Of a stretch of 64,000 nucleotides of DNA, positions 52,367 through 60,902 are shown one piece after another (position 1 is the stretch's first letter; each line of letters opens with the position of its first letter). The DNA comes from Burkholderiales bacterium (lineage in GTDB: Bacteria; Pseudomonadota; Gammaproteobacteria; Burkholderiales; SG8-41): contig DATAJS010000005.1 of NCBI GenBank assembly GCA_036262035.1, forward strand, positions 164,110-228,109, given 5' to 3'. The notes below the pieces were generated by a model, which was given only the letters and a program-made list of their open reading frames with translations, was not told the origin of the DNA and did not search any database. The position numbers and the translations under genes were made by a program.

Positions 52367-53078
52367 CAATTCGGTTCAGGTGCTCGGGGTCGAAATGCGC
52401 GCTCTTTTCGTCCCCCAGTTTCACGCCCAGACGCCTGAGCTCCGCCAGGATGTGCTCGATGCGCTTGTCGGTGTCGGAGCTGTGATCGATCAGCTCGTGC
52501 AGCGCCTGCGCGAGCGGATCGTTGGCGTCGCGCACCACCCCGTATGCCGCGAACCGGCCGTTGTCGTGCGACTCGACGATGCGCGCCGGGATGCCGATCG
52601 CGGTGGCCCCGGCCGGCACCGGCTTCACCACCACCGCGTTGGAGCCCACCTTCGCACCGTCGCCGACCACGATGGGCCCGAGGATTTTGGCGCCCGCGCC
52701 GACGACCACGCCGTTGCCCAGCGTCGGATGGCGTTTGCCGGGGTTCCACGACGTGCCGCCGAGCGTAACTCCGTGGTACAGGGTGCAATCGTCGCCGATC
52801 TCCGCGGTCTGGCCGATGACGACCCCCATTCCGTGATCGATGAAAAAGCGCCGGCCGATCGTGGCGCCGGGATGGATCTCGATGCCCGTGAGCCACCGCC
52901 CGATGTGCGAAACGAAGCGCGCCAGCCACTTGAAGCCGCCGCGCCAGAGCCTGTGACCGAGGCGGTGGAAGAGCATCGCGTGGAAGCCCGGGTAGCACGT
53001 CACCACCTCCCAGGCGTTGCGGGCGGCGGGATCGCGCTCGAAGACCACGGCGATTTCTTCTTTGAGTCGGGCGAACAT
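52359..53078 (-). CDS. cysE: Serine O-acetyltransferase CysE
   Basis: A 239-aa acetyltransferase supplying O-acetylserine for cysteine. The hexapeptide-repeat left-handed beta helix is evident ([24 protein letters not shown], then [42 protein letters not shown]). It lies upstream of iscR and its own upstream region has an IscR-type site. This places cysteine supply under Fe-S control, as in Azotobacter-type cysE-isc loci. Confidence 0.95.
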   Translation of the reverse strand: MFARLKEEIAVVFERDPAARNAWEVVTCYPGFHAMLFHRLGHRLWRGGFKWLARFVSHIGRWLTGIEIHPGATIGRRFFIDHGMGVVIGQTAEIGDDCTLYHGVTLGGTSWNPGKRHPTLGNGVVVGAGAKILGPIVVGDGAKVGSNAVVVKPVPAGATAIGIPARIVESHDNGRFAAYGVVRDANDPLAQALHELIDHSSDTDKRIEHILAELRRLGVKLGDEKSAHFDPEHLNRIVD

Positions 53079-53095
53079 GACGTCGGCCGCGAATG

Positions 53096-53135
53096 AAAGC
53101 CGACTATTTTAATCAACTATCAAAGGTAGGGCAAA
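53096..53135 (-). promoter_or_regulatory. cysE promoter with IscR type-1 site
   Basis: On the minus strand ATAG-TTGATTAAAATAGTC-GGCT (53120-53099) matches the IscR type-1 pattern with one change in the GACT half. It overlaps a likely promoter: TTGCCC (53134-53129), 17 nt, TAAAAT (53111-53106). The leader to the ATG is about 20 nt. Control of cysE by IscR is inferred from the sequence only. Confidence 0.7.
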
Positions 53136-53186
53136 AAAGCGTGAACGGGTGAACGGGTAGAAACCGGAGGCGATGCCTCGGACAAT

Positions 53187-53216
53187 CCCCTCCCCCTCAG
53201 GGGGAGGGTTAGGGTG
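53187..53216. repeat. REP-like palindrome, second copy
   Basis: CCCTCCCCCTCAGGGGGAGGG then TTAGGGT, as at 584-633. It sits 3' of trmJ. A short GTGAACGGGTGAACGGG stretch lies nearby at 53141-53158; a related GTGAACGGGTGAAC occurs at 2918-2931. Confidence 0.8.
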
Positions 53217-53220
53217 GCCC

Positions 53221-53946
53221 TTATCGCTTTTTCGGCTTCGACATCGCCGTCAGGATCCCGCGCAGGATATTGACCTCCACGGGCTCGAGCTCCGCCCGGG
53301 CGAAGAGCCGCCGCAGCTTGGGCATGAGCTTCTTGGGCTGCTCGGGATTGAGGAAGCCGGTCTCACCCATGGCGTGCTCGAGATGCGCGTAGAAGCCCTC
53401 GACCTGCTCGTGCGTCGCGCGCTCCGGCACGGGCTCGGCCGGCGCGGGACCGAGCGCCGCGATCCGCAGCTCGTACGCGAAGACCTGCACCGCTGCGCCG
53501 AGATTCAGCGACGAATACTCCGGGTTGGCCGGTATCGACGCGACCACGTTGCATTTGTTGACGTCCTCGGTCGTGAGCCCGGACGTCTCGTTGCCGAAGA
53601 CGAGCGCGACCGGTTGCGTCCCCGCGATCTCGATCGCGCGCGCCGCCGCCTCGCGTGCGTACATCGCGCTGACGGCGACGTCGCGGGGGCGCGCAGTGCA
53701 CGCGATCGCAAAAGCGCATTCCTGCAACGCCGCGTCCAGGGTCGTTTCCACCTTCGCGCTATCGAGCACGTCCGCAGCGCGCGACGCGCGCCACACCGCT
53801 TCCGGATCGGGATAGCGCTGCGGGTTCACCAGATGCAGGCGAGACAATCCCATGGTCTTCATCGCGCGCGCGGCGGCGCCGATGTTGCCGGGATGACTCG
53901 TCTCGCACAGGACGATGCGGACGTTTGAAAGTGCAGGATTCAGCAT
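53221..53946 (-). CDS. trmJ: tRNA (cytidine/uridine-2'-O-)-methyltransferase TrmJ
   Basis: A 241-aa SPOUT methyltransferase acting on position 32 of tRNA. Motifs are VLCETSHPGNIGAAARAMKTMG near residue 12, LVFGNETSGLTTEDV near 115 and NPEYSSLNLGAAVQVFAYELR near 140, the SAM-binding knot. The N-terminal codons (MLNPAL) come from a CTGAATCC word that belongs to a repeat spanning the divergent spacer to suhB. Confidence 0.93.
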   Translation of the reverse strand: MLNPALSNVRIVLCETSHPGNIGAAARAMKTMGLSRLHLVNPQRYPDPEAVWRASRAADVLDSAKVETTLDAALQECAFAIACTARPRDVAVSAMYAREAAARAIEIAGTQPVALVFGNETSGLTTEDVNKCNVVASIPANPEYSSLNLGAAVQVFAYELRIAALGPAPAEPVPERATHEQVEGFYAHLEHAMGETGFLNPEQPKKLMPKLRRLFARAELEPVEVNILRGILTAMSKPKKR

Positions 53947-54054
53947 CAGGACTCAGGATTCAGCTAAAACAGGTCCGAACCACTACAATACGCGCCTTCC
54001 CGGCAGTGCCGCTTTCGCTGAATCCCGAATCCTGATAGCTGAATCCTGAATCCA
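53927..54054. repeat. CTGAATCC word-repeat hairpin in the trmJ/suhB divergent spacer
   Basis: The left arm (53934-53966) has AGGATTCAGCATCAGGACTC and AGGATTCAGCT. The right arm (54019-54054) has GCTGAATCCCGAATCCTGAT and AGCTGAATCCTGAATCC. It begins inside trmJ and ends at the suhB ATG, so it lies in both leaders. TACAAT (53984-53989) between the arms is a likely -10 for suhB. Confidence 0.75.
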
Positions 54055-54866
54055 TGCATCCGATGCTCAACACCGCGGTGAAAGCCGCACGCCGCGCGGG
54101 CAACATCATCAGCCGCGCGACTCGCAATCTCGACATCGTGGCGGTGCGGGAAAAGGCGGTGAACGATTTCGTTTCGGAAGTGGACCGCGAGGCCGAGCAC
54201 GCGATCATCCAGACGCTGCACGAGGCGTATCCGGGGCACGCGATTCTAGCAGAGGAGAGCGGTGCGTCCGGCGCTTCGGAGTACCGCTGGATCATCGATC
54301 CGCTCGACGGCACCACCAACTTCCTGCACGGCTTTCCGCACTACGCGGTGTCGATCGCGCTCGAGCACCGCGGCCAGATCACGCAGGCCTGCATCTACGA
54401 TCCCTCGCGCAACGACCTCTTCACCGCGAGCCGCGGCCGCGGTGCGTTTCTCAACGAGACGCGCATCCGCGTGAGCAAGCGCCCTCAGCTGCGCTCGTCG
54501 GTCATCGGCACCGGCTTCCCGTTCCGCGAGATGGTGCACCTCGAGCCGTATATCGCGATGCTGCGCGATGCGATGAAAGGCACGGCCGGCGTGCGTCGCG
54601 CGGGCTCGGCGACGCTCGATCTCGCTTACGTCGCGGCGGGCAGGCTCGACGCGTTCTGGGAAATCGGTTTAGCAAAGTGGGACATGGCCGCCGGATCGCT
54701 CCTCATCACCGAAGCCGGCGGCCTCGTCGGCGACCTCGAAGGCAACGAAGGCTGGCTCGAATCGGGCTACATCGTCGCCGGCACCCCGAAAGTCTTCGCC
54801 GAGTTCCTGCAGCTCATCGCGCCGCACCTCACGCCTGCGCTGAAAAGCCGCCGCCCGACGGCCTAG
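54054..54866 (+). CDS. suhB: Inositol-1-monophosphatase SuhB
   Basis: A 270-aa Mg-dependent phosphatase. Metal-binding motifs are [10 protein letters not shown] near residue 65 and [17 protein letters not shown] near 82-98, with the C-terminal [17 protein letters not shown] near 205. E. coli SuhB also acts in rRNA antitermination. The N-terminus MHPMLNTAV matches the E. coli start. Its stop overlaps the convergent TPR gene stop by four bases (CTAG). Confidence 0.94.
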   Translation: MHPMLNTAVKAARRAGNIISRATRNLDIVAVREKAVNDFVSEVDREAEHAIIQTLHEAYPGHAILAEESGASGASEYRWIIDPLDGTTNFLHGFPHYAVSIALEHRGQITQACIYDPSRNDLFTASRGRGAFLNETRIRVSKRPQLRSSVIGTGFPFREMVHLEPYIAMLRDAMKGTAGVRRAGSATLDLAYVAAGRLDAFWEIGLAKWDMAAGSLLITEAGGLVGDLEGNEGWLESGYIVAGTPKVFAEFLQLIAPHLTPALKSRRPTA

Positions 54867-55525
54867 CGCTCGTCCAGTTTCAGCGCGAGCTTCGGGTCGA
54901 GCTTTTCCAGCGTTCGGCGGGCTTCGAGCGCGTCGCGATCCTTGCCGAGCCGCGTGTAGGCCCGCGCCAGCCCGAACCACGCGAGCGCGAGCTTCGGATC
55001 CATCGACACCGCCTGCCGATACGCCGCTGCCGCGTCGTCATAGCGGCGAATGTCGCTGTAGCTCTCGCCCAATAGATACGGCGTCGAGGGCGAGTCGCGC
55101 ACCGCGAGCATCGCGCGCTCGAGCACGACCACCGCGCGCTGCGGATCGCCCGACGAGCGATACGCCTGCGCGAGGTTGTTCCATGCCATGCCGCTGTCGG
55201 GCTCCATCCTGACCGCTTCGCTGTACGCCGCGATGGCGCCGCGATGGTCGCCCGCCTGCGTCAAGGCGTAGCCTTTGACGATCCACCATTCGGTGGTGAA
55301 CGAGTCTTTCTTGATGTTCTCGTCGGCGAAGCGCGCGAGCTCGTCCCAGCGGCCCGCGGTGTCGAGCTCGGCGATGCGTCGGCGGTTCTCGGAGCTCACG
55401 CGCTGCGTGTTGCCGACCAGCGTCGACGCGGCGCTCGTCGGCATGAGGCTCGCGACGAGCGCCTGCTGCGGCGTGCACGCGGCGAGCGCCGCCGCGACGA
55501 CGGCGGCGGGCAGGAGCCGCTTCAC
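54863..55525 (-). CDS. TPR lipoprotein
   Basis: A 220-aa exported protein with a GTG start. The signal peptide ends ALAAC (lipidated Cys at 17). TPR-like helices occupy the rest ([69 protein letters not shown]). It may scaffold envelope complexes. The start overlaps the Bug gene stop (GTGA), so it is coupled to that transporter receptor and the acetamidase-like gene. Confidence 0.85.
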   Translation of the reverse strand: MKRLLPAAVVAAALAACTPQQALVASLMPTSAASTLVGNTQRVSSENRRRIAELDTAGRWDELARFADENIKKDSFTTEWWIVKGYALTQAGDHRGAIAAYSEAVRMEPDSGMAWNNLAQAYRSSGDPQRAVVVLERAMLAVRDSPSTPYLLGESYSDIRRYDDAAAAYRQAVSMDPKLALAWFGLARAYTRLGKDRDALEARRTLEKLDPKLALKLDER

Positions 55526-56481
55526 TCGAGCTTGATCCCGGCCGCGCGGATCACTTTGGTCCAGCGCGCGTATTCGTCGGCGATGAGCTTGCCGAACGCG
55601 TCGGGTGTGCTCGTCTCCGGATCGATCCCCTGCTGGATGAAACGCTCCTTGATATCCGGCGCCTGCATCACGCGCACGATCTCGCGATTCAGACGTGCGA
55701 CGATCTCGCGCGGCGTCGCCGCGGGTGCGACGACGCCGTACCAGATCAACACCTGCGCATCGGCCAGCCCCGCTTCGGCGATCGTCGGCACCTCGGGCAA
55801 CCCGGCTATGCGGCTCTTGCCGGTCGTCGCGATCAATCGCACGCGGCCGGCTTTGGCCAGCGGAACGACGGGGGGCACGCCGGTGTAGACGATGCTCACG
55901 CGGCCGCTCACCAGATCGGTGAGCGCTTCGGCGTTGCCCTTGTAGGGCACGTGCACGATGTCGGTCCTGGTCAGCATCTTCACGAGCTCGCCGGTGAGGT
56001 GCGGGCTCGTGCCGACCCCGGGCGACCCGAAGTTGAGCTTGCCGGGATTCTTCTTCGCGAGGTCGATCAGCTCTTTCACGTTGCGCGCCGGCACCGAAGG
56101 ATGCACCGCGATGACGACCGGGCCGGTCGCGAGCAGCGTCACCGGCGCGAAGTCGCGCACCGGATCGAACGGCGACCTGGGGTACAGCGCGGGATTCATC
56201 GCGAGCGGTCCGAGCGCGCCGATGGCGGTGACGTGACCGTCGGGCGCCGACTTCGCGACCGCATCGAGCCCGACCGCGCCGCCCGCGCCCGGACGATTCT
56301 CCACGATCACCGGGTGAGCCAGCGCTTCGGAGAGCCTGGGCGCGATGAGACGGCCGATGATGTCGATCGTGCTGCCCGGCGCGAATGGCGCGACGATGCG
56401 CACCGGCTTCGAGGGGTACTGCGTCTGCGCGGACGCCGCCGCGGCGAACACGATGCCGAGAACCGCTGTACCTGCCTTCAT
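55522..56481 (-). CDS. Bug-family receptor (TctC-like), second copy
   Basis: A 319-aa periplasmic receptor. The signal peptide is at residues 1-18 (ending AASA), then QTQYPSKPVRIVAPFAPGST and DIIGRLIAPRLSEAL. GSPGVGTSPHLTGELV and VHVPYKGNAEALTDL are Bug signatures. It has no TctAB partner nearby. It is translationally coupled to the acetamidase-like lipoprotein upstream (TGATG) and the TPR lipoprotein downstream, so the three may handle one substrate. Confidence 0.92.
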   Translation of the reverse strand: MKAGTAVLGIVFAAAASAQTQYPSKPVRIVAPFAPGSTIDIIGRLIAPRLSEALAHPVIVENRPGAGGAVGLDAVAKSAPDGHVTAIGALGPLAMNPALYPRSPFDPVRDFAPVTLLATGPVVIAVHPSVPARNVKELIDLAKKNPGKLNFGSPGVGTSPHLTGELVKMLTRTDIVHVPYKGNAEALTDLVSGRVSIVYTGVPPVVPLAKAGRVRLIATTGKSRIAGLPEVPTIAEAGLADAQVLIWYGVVAPAATPREIVARLNREIVRVMQAPDIKERFIQQGIDPETSTPDAFGKLIADEYARWTKVIRAAGIKLE

Positions 56482-57575
56482 CAGCGGCGGTCCGACCAGA
56501 ACGGCTGGTTGCTCTGGAACACGCGCTTCGGGATAGCGCCGTAGATCATGCCCACGTGGTTGACCGCTTCGGCGACGCTGAAGTGCGTCGCGACGCTCGC
56601 GAGCGAATACGCATCGCCGTCCGACAGGTTGCGCTGCTCGCGCAGGAATTTCGCCGACTCCTGGACCGCTTCGCGCAGCGCGACGTTCAGATCCACGTCC
56701 ATGCCCATCACGTAATAGTTCTGCGAGTCCTCGGCGCGCGGCCACTTCATGCCTTTGCCCGCGCCCTTGTGCACGATGAACTGCAGCACCGGCGAGAGCG
56801 ACGCCTCGATCGCGGTGCCGTTCACCTCGCCGTCGCCCTGCACCGCGTGCGAGTCCCCGGTGTAGAACATCGCGCCCGGCTGGAACACCGGCAGGTACAG
56901 GCTCGCCCCCGTAGTGAGCTTGTGGAAATCCATGTTGCCGCCGTAGATGCCGGGCGGCCGCGTCGACGGCAGCGTGCCCGCCGGCGGCGTCACCGCCATG
57001 ATGCCCATGAACGGCGACAGCGGGATCTCGATGCCGGGCGCGAACAGCGCGACCTTGCGGTCGAGATCGAACTTGATGATCTTGGGATACGGTTTCGCGT
57101 GCAGCCCGGGCAGCACACCCGAGCCCTTGTTGCTGTTGTTGACGCCGTAGGGGGTGCGGAAGTCGATGTGCATCACCCGCACTTCGAGCATGTCGCCGGG
57201 CTCCGCGCCCTCGACGTGGATCGGCCCGGTGAGGACGTGCGCGCTGCCTCCCTTCGTGCGCAGCGGACCGACCTTGTAGTACACGTCCATCGCGTCCTTC
57301 AGAACCTGCGCCGGCTGTATGCCGCCGGCACCGAAGAAGGTGACCGGATCGACGCCTTGCGCCATGCCCTGGTGCGACAGCGTGTCGATCTTCACCGTCT
57401 GCCCCGACTTGATCGTGAGCACCGGATTGCGGCCGGGCGGTATGTAGCCCCACACGACGGTCGACGGCGTCGAAGCGAGATGCGCGTCGACGGTATAGGG
57501 AACGGGCGAGGTCGATACGCAACCGCCAAGGGCGGCGAGCGTGAGACACACGAGCGCGATGCGCGCGAGCACCAT
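56481..57575 (-). CDS. Acetamidase/formamidase-family lipoprotein
   Basis: A 364-aa protein of the acetamidase/formamidase family (PGRNPVLTIKSGQTVKIDTLSHQG near residue 45, GPIHVEGAEPGDMLEVRV, GGNMDFHKLTTGASLYLPVFQPGAMFYTGDSHAVQGDGEV near 215). Relatives are usually cytoplasmic; this one has a lipobox (TLAALGGC) and so is expected to be membrane-anchored outside the cytoplasm. It would hydrolyse an amide near the Bug receptor encoded next to it. The ATG at 57575 follows AAAGGGGGAAG. Confidence 0.88.
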   Translation of the reverse strand: MVLARIALVCLTLAALGGCVSTSPVPYTVDAHLASTPSTVVWGYIPPGRNPVLTIKSGQTVKIDTLSHQGMAQGVDPVTFFGAGGIQPAQVLKDAMDVYYKVGPLRTKGGSAHVLTGPIHVEGAEPGDMLEVRVMHIDFRTPYGVNNSNKGSGVLPGLHAKPYPKIIKFDLDRKVALFAPGIEIPLSPFMGIMAVTPPAGTLPSTRPPGIYGGNMDFHKLTTGASLYLPVFQPGAMFYTGDSHAVQGDGEVNGTAIEASLSPVLQFIVHKGAGKGMKWPRAEDSQNYYVMGMDVDLNVALREAVQESAKFLREQRNLSDGDAYSLASVATHFSVAEAVNHVGMIYGAIPKRVFQSNQPFWSDRR

Positions 57576-57645
57576 GGTTCTTCCCCCTTTTGAAGTTTTG
57601 CCGCGGAAAAAGTGTAGCACCCGCGGCGCGACGCTCGGGGAACGC

Positions 57646-58554
57646 TCAGTGAGCCTCGGCGATTTCGGGGTTCGCAAGCTCGACGCGGTTGCGCCCCGCC
57701 CGCTTGGCGCGATAGAGCGCGCGATCGGCGCGCGCGACCACGCCCGTGACGTCTTCGCCGAGATACGGGTCCACCGCGGCGACGCCGGCGCTGACGCTCA
57801 CGTCGATCGGCGCTGCGCTGGTTCGTACCGGCTCGCCGCAGATCGCTGCGCGGATGCGCTCGGCGACGCTGCGCGCTCCGCTCGCGTCGCAGCCGGGCAG
57901 GATGAGCGCGAACTCCTCTCCGCCGTGCCGGCCGAGATCGTCGTAGCCCCGCAGCTGCGCGTGCATGCGGCGGCCCACTTCCCGCAGCACCTCGTCGCCG
58001 ACGGCGTGGCCGTAGGCGTCGTTGATCGCCTTGAAGCGATCGACGTCGATGACCGCGACCGACAGCGGGCGGCCGTCCCGCTGCGAGAGCGCGAGCTCGT
58101 GGCGCAGCCGGTCGAGCACGCCCCGGCGGTTGAGCAGCCCGGTCAGGTCGTCGGTGATCGCATGCGCGCGAAGCTCGTCCTGGGCGGCGAGCAGGCGCTC
58201 GGCCGCACGCACGCGAACGCGCAGCTCCCGCAGATCGAACGGTTTACGCAGAAAATCGTCGGCGCCGGACTCCATCGCCTCGACGAGGTCGTCCATGAGA
58301 TCGCGGGCGGTGAGCATGAGGACGTACTGATACCGCCGCTTCGCGCCGTGCCGGAGGCGACGGCAGATTTCCACGCCGCTCAACGCCGGCATCATCCAGT
58401 CGAGGATGACGAGATCCGGCGCGTCCACGCCGTCGAGGACGGCCCAGGCCTCGCGGCCGTCCGCGGCCTCGACGGGGTCGTGCCCCAGGTATTGCAGCAA
58501 TCCCCGCAACTTCCGCCGTGTCACGGGATCGTCGTCAGCGACGAGTACTTTCAT
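57646..58554 (-). CDS. Response regulator diguanylate cyclase (REC-GGDEF)
   Basis: A 302-aa protein: an N-terminal receiver (MKVLVADDDPVTRRKL, phosphoacceptor Asp in LVILDWMMPALSG near residue 54, Lys in FLRKPFDL) followed by a GGDEF domain with active GGEEF (RHGGEEFALIL). An inhibitory RxxD I-site (RGYD) lies five residues before it. It should make cyclic di-GMP under control of an unidentified kinase. I start at the ATG at 58554, matching the receiver fold; the frame is open further upstream. Confidence 0.92.
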   Translation of the reverse strand: MKVLVADDDPVTRRKLRGLLQYLGHDPVEAADGREAWAVLDGVDAPDLVILDWMMPALSGVEICRRLRHGAKRRYQYVLMLTARDLMDDLVEAMESGADDFLRKPFDLRELRVRVRAAERLLAAQDELRAHAITDDLTGLLNRRGVLDRLRHELALSQRDGRPLSVAVIDVDRFKAINDAYGHAVGDEVLREVGRRMHAQLRGYDDLGRHGGEEFALILPGCDASGARSVAERIRAAICGEPVRTSAAPIDVSVSAGVAAVDPYLGEDVTGVVARADRALYRAKRAGRNRVELANPEIAEAH

Positions 58555-58679
58555 GGCAGCGCATGCTCTTTGTTGTTGTTCATGCGAACGCGCTTCGAGC
58601 GCGACAAGGCTGTAACGGTCGGTTGGACGGAAATCTTGAATGTTCATATTCTTCCGCATGGCAACATAGGAGACGCGGA

Positions 58680-60848
58680 TTGCACACAGCCATCAAATGG
58701 ACTCTGATCGGTACAGGCTCGGCGGTCGCCGTCGTCGCGGCCGTGGTCGGCTACGTCGCCGCGACGTTCGATCCCAACGAGCATAAGGGCGACATCGTCA
58801 AGGCAATCCGCGACAAGACCGGACGCACGCTCGTACTCAAGGGCGATCTCGGCCTGTCGCTATTCCCGTCGCTCGGCATGAAGCTCGGCGAGGCTGCGCT
58901 GTCGGAGCCGCGCAGCGAGCGCGAGTTCGCGCGCGTCGCGAGCGCCGTCGTATCGGTGAAGCTGATGCCGCTGCTGTCGAAAGAGGTGGTCGCCGACGCG
59001 ATCGAAGTGAAAGGTCTGCGCGCGACGATCGTGCGTTCGAAAGCGGGTAAGCTCAACGTCGACGACCTCGCCGGCGGGGAGTCCGCGAAACCCGAAGAGA
59101 AGTCGGCGCCGCTCAAGGTCGACATCGCGCGCGTCGCCGTCTCCGATGCCGACGTCACTTATGCCGACGAAAGCGCGGGCACGCGCTATCGGCTCTCCAG
59201 GCTCGATCTCAAGACCGGGCGCATCGCGAACGGCGTGCCGACGCCGGTCGACTTCTCCGCGACGATCGCGTCCGAGAAAGACCGGACGCAGCTCGATACC
59301 AAGCTCAAGACCAAGCTCACGTTCGACCTGGAGCGCAAGCTCTACCGGCTCGAAGGACTCGACCTGTCCGCGCAGGGCAACTACGCCGGCATCACCGACC
59401 TGAAGGCGCGCGTCAAAGGCGACGTCGAAGCACGCATGGCGAGCGGCGAGTACGCCGCGAAGGACCTCGCGGTCACCGTGACCGGCAAACGCGCGGGCGG
59501 CGACCTCGACGTCAAGCTCGACGCGCCGAAGCTCGAGCTCACGCGCGAGAAAGTGGATGGCGGCAAGGTGGTGCTCGAAGCGCGCACCAGCGCCGCCGAC
59601 AGCAAGCTCACGGCGAAGATCACCGCGGGCGGCGTGCGCGGCGCGTTCAGCGCGATCGCCGCCGGTCCGCTCGACGTCGACCTCGAATCACAGACCGCAG
59701 GGCGCACGGTCAAGGCGAAGCTCGCCGGCGCGCTCACCGCGAGCCTGGACAGGAAGACCGCCGCGCTCGACTTCTCGGGCAAGGTGGACGAGTCCAGCGT
59801 GAAAGGCAAGGCGGCGGTCACCGCGTTCTCCCCGCTCGCGCTCACGTTCGATCTCGACGCCGACCAGCTCGACGTCGATCGCATCCTCGGCAAGACGCCG
59901 AGCGGCAAGACCGCCGACGCGAAAGCGGCGAAACCCGCGGCGGCTCCCAGGGACGACAAGGTCGATCTTTCCGCGCTGAAGGACGTCAACGCGCACGGCA
60001 CGCTCAAGATCGGCAAGCTCACGCTGCTCAACCTCAAAACCTCGCAGGTACGCGCCGACATCAAGGTCGCGGGCGGACGCCTCGACGTCGCCCCGATGTC
60101 GGCGCAGCTCTACGAGGGCGCGCTCAACGGCTCGCTTTCGGCGCAGGCCGCCGAGCACGCGGTGTTCGCCGTCAAGCAGACCTTGAGCAACGTCTCGGTC
60201 GGGCCGCTGTTACGCGACGCGGCGCAGGTCGATACGCTGGAAGGCAAAGGCACGGTCAGCGCGGATCGCACCACGCGCGGCGCGAGCGTCGATGCGCTCA
60301 AGAAAGCGCTGAACGGCACTGTCGCGGTCAAGCTCGCCGACGGCTCGGTCAAGGGCGCCGACATCGCGGGGACGATCCGCAACGCGCGCAACAAGCTCGA
60401 TCAGCTCCGCGGCCAGGCGGTACAGTCGTCGAGCAAGACCGAGAAGACCGACTTCAGCGAGCTCACCGCGACGTTCAACGTGAAGAACGGCGTGGCGCAC
60501 AACGACGATCTCTCGCTCAAGTCGCCGCTGCTGCGCGTCGGCGGCGCGGGCGACATCGACATCGGCAACGACCGCCTGAACTACGTGCTCAAAGCGACGC
60601 TCGTCGCGACGTCCAAAGGCCAGGGCGGACGCGAAGTGTCGGACCTGTCCGGCCTCACCGTGCCGGTCAAGCTCACCGGTGCGCTCGACGCGCCGCAGTG
60701 GTCCATCGATTTCGCCGGCATGGTGGCCGACCTCGCCAGGAAACAACTCAAGGACGAAGTGCTGAAGCGTGCCACCGGCGGGCAATCCGGCAGCGGCAAT
60801 GTCAGGGACTCGGTCAAGGAAAGGCTGAAAGGCATCTTCGGGCGGTGA
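58680..60848 (+). CDS. AsmA-family inner-membrane protein
   Basis: A 722-aa AsmA-like protein. The N-terminal membrane helix (residues about 5-28: IKWTLIGTGSAVAVVAAVVGY) is followed by FDPNEHKGDIVKAIRDKTGRTLVLKGDLGLSLFPSLGMKLGEAAL, the classic AsmA opening, then many beta-rich repeats. Members are thought to bridge the periplasm for lipid transport or to help outer-membrane biogenesis. The start is a TTG at 58680 with AGGAG eight bases upstream. It is divergent from the cyclase. Confidence 0.92.
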   Translation: MHTAIKWTLIGTGSAVAVVAAVVGYVAATFDPNEHKGDIVKAIRDKTGRTLVLKGDLGLSLFPSLGMKLGEAALSEPRSEREFARVASAVVSVKLMPLLSKEVVADAIEVKGLRATIVRSKAGKLNVDDLAGGESAKPEEKSAPLKVDIARVAVSDADVTYADESAGTRYRLSRLDLKTGRIANGVPTPVDFSATIASEKDRTQLDTKLKTKLTFDLERKLYRLEGLDLSAQGNYAGITDLKARVKGDVEARMASGEYAAKDLAVTVTGKRAGGDLDVKLDAPKLELTREKVDGGKVVLEARTSAADSKLTAKITAGGVRGAFSAIAAGPLDVDLESQTAGRTVKAKLAGALTASLDRKTAALDFSGKVDESSVKGKAAVTAFSPLALTFDLDADQLDVDRILGKTPSGKTADAKAAKPAAAPRDDKVDLSALKDVNAHGTLKIGKLTLLNLKTSQVRADIKVAGGRLDVAPMSAQLYEGALNGSLSAQAAEHAVFAVKQTLSNVSVGPLLRDAAQVDTLEGKGTVSADRTTRGASVDALKKALNGTVAVKLADGSVKGADIAGTIRNARNKLDQLRGQAVQSSSKTEKTDFSELTATFNVKNGVAHNDDLSLKSPLLRVGGAGDIDIGNDRLNYVLKATLVATSKGQGGREVSDLSGLTVPVKLTGALDAPQWSIDFAGMVADLARKQLKDEVLKRATGGQSGSGNVRDSVKERLKGIFGR

Positions 60849-60902
60849 AGCGGGCCGGACCGCGTCGCGTAAAATCAGTGCTTCACCCGCGCTTCCCTGC
60901 CG

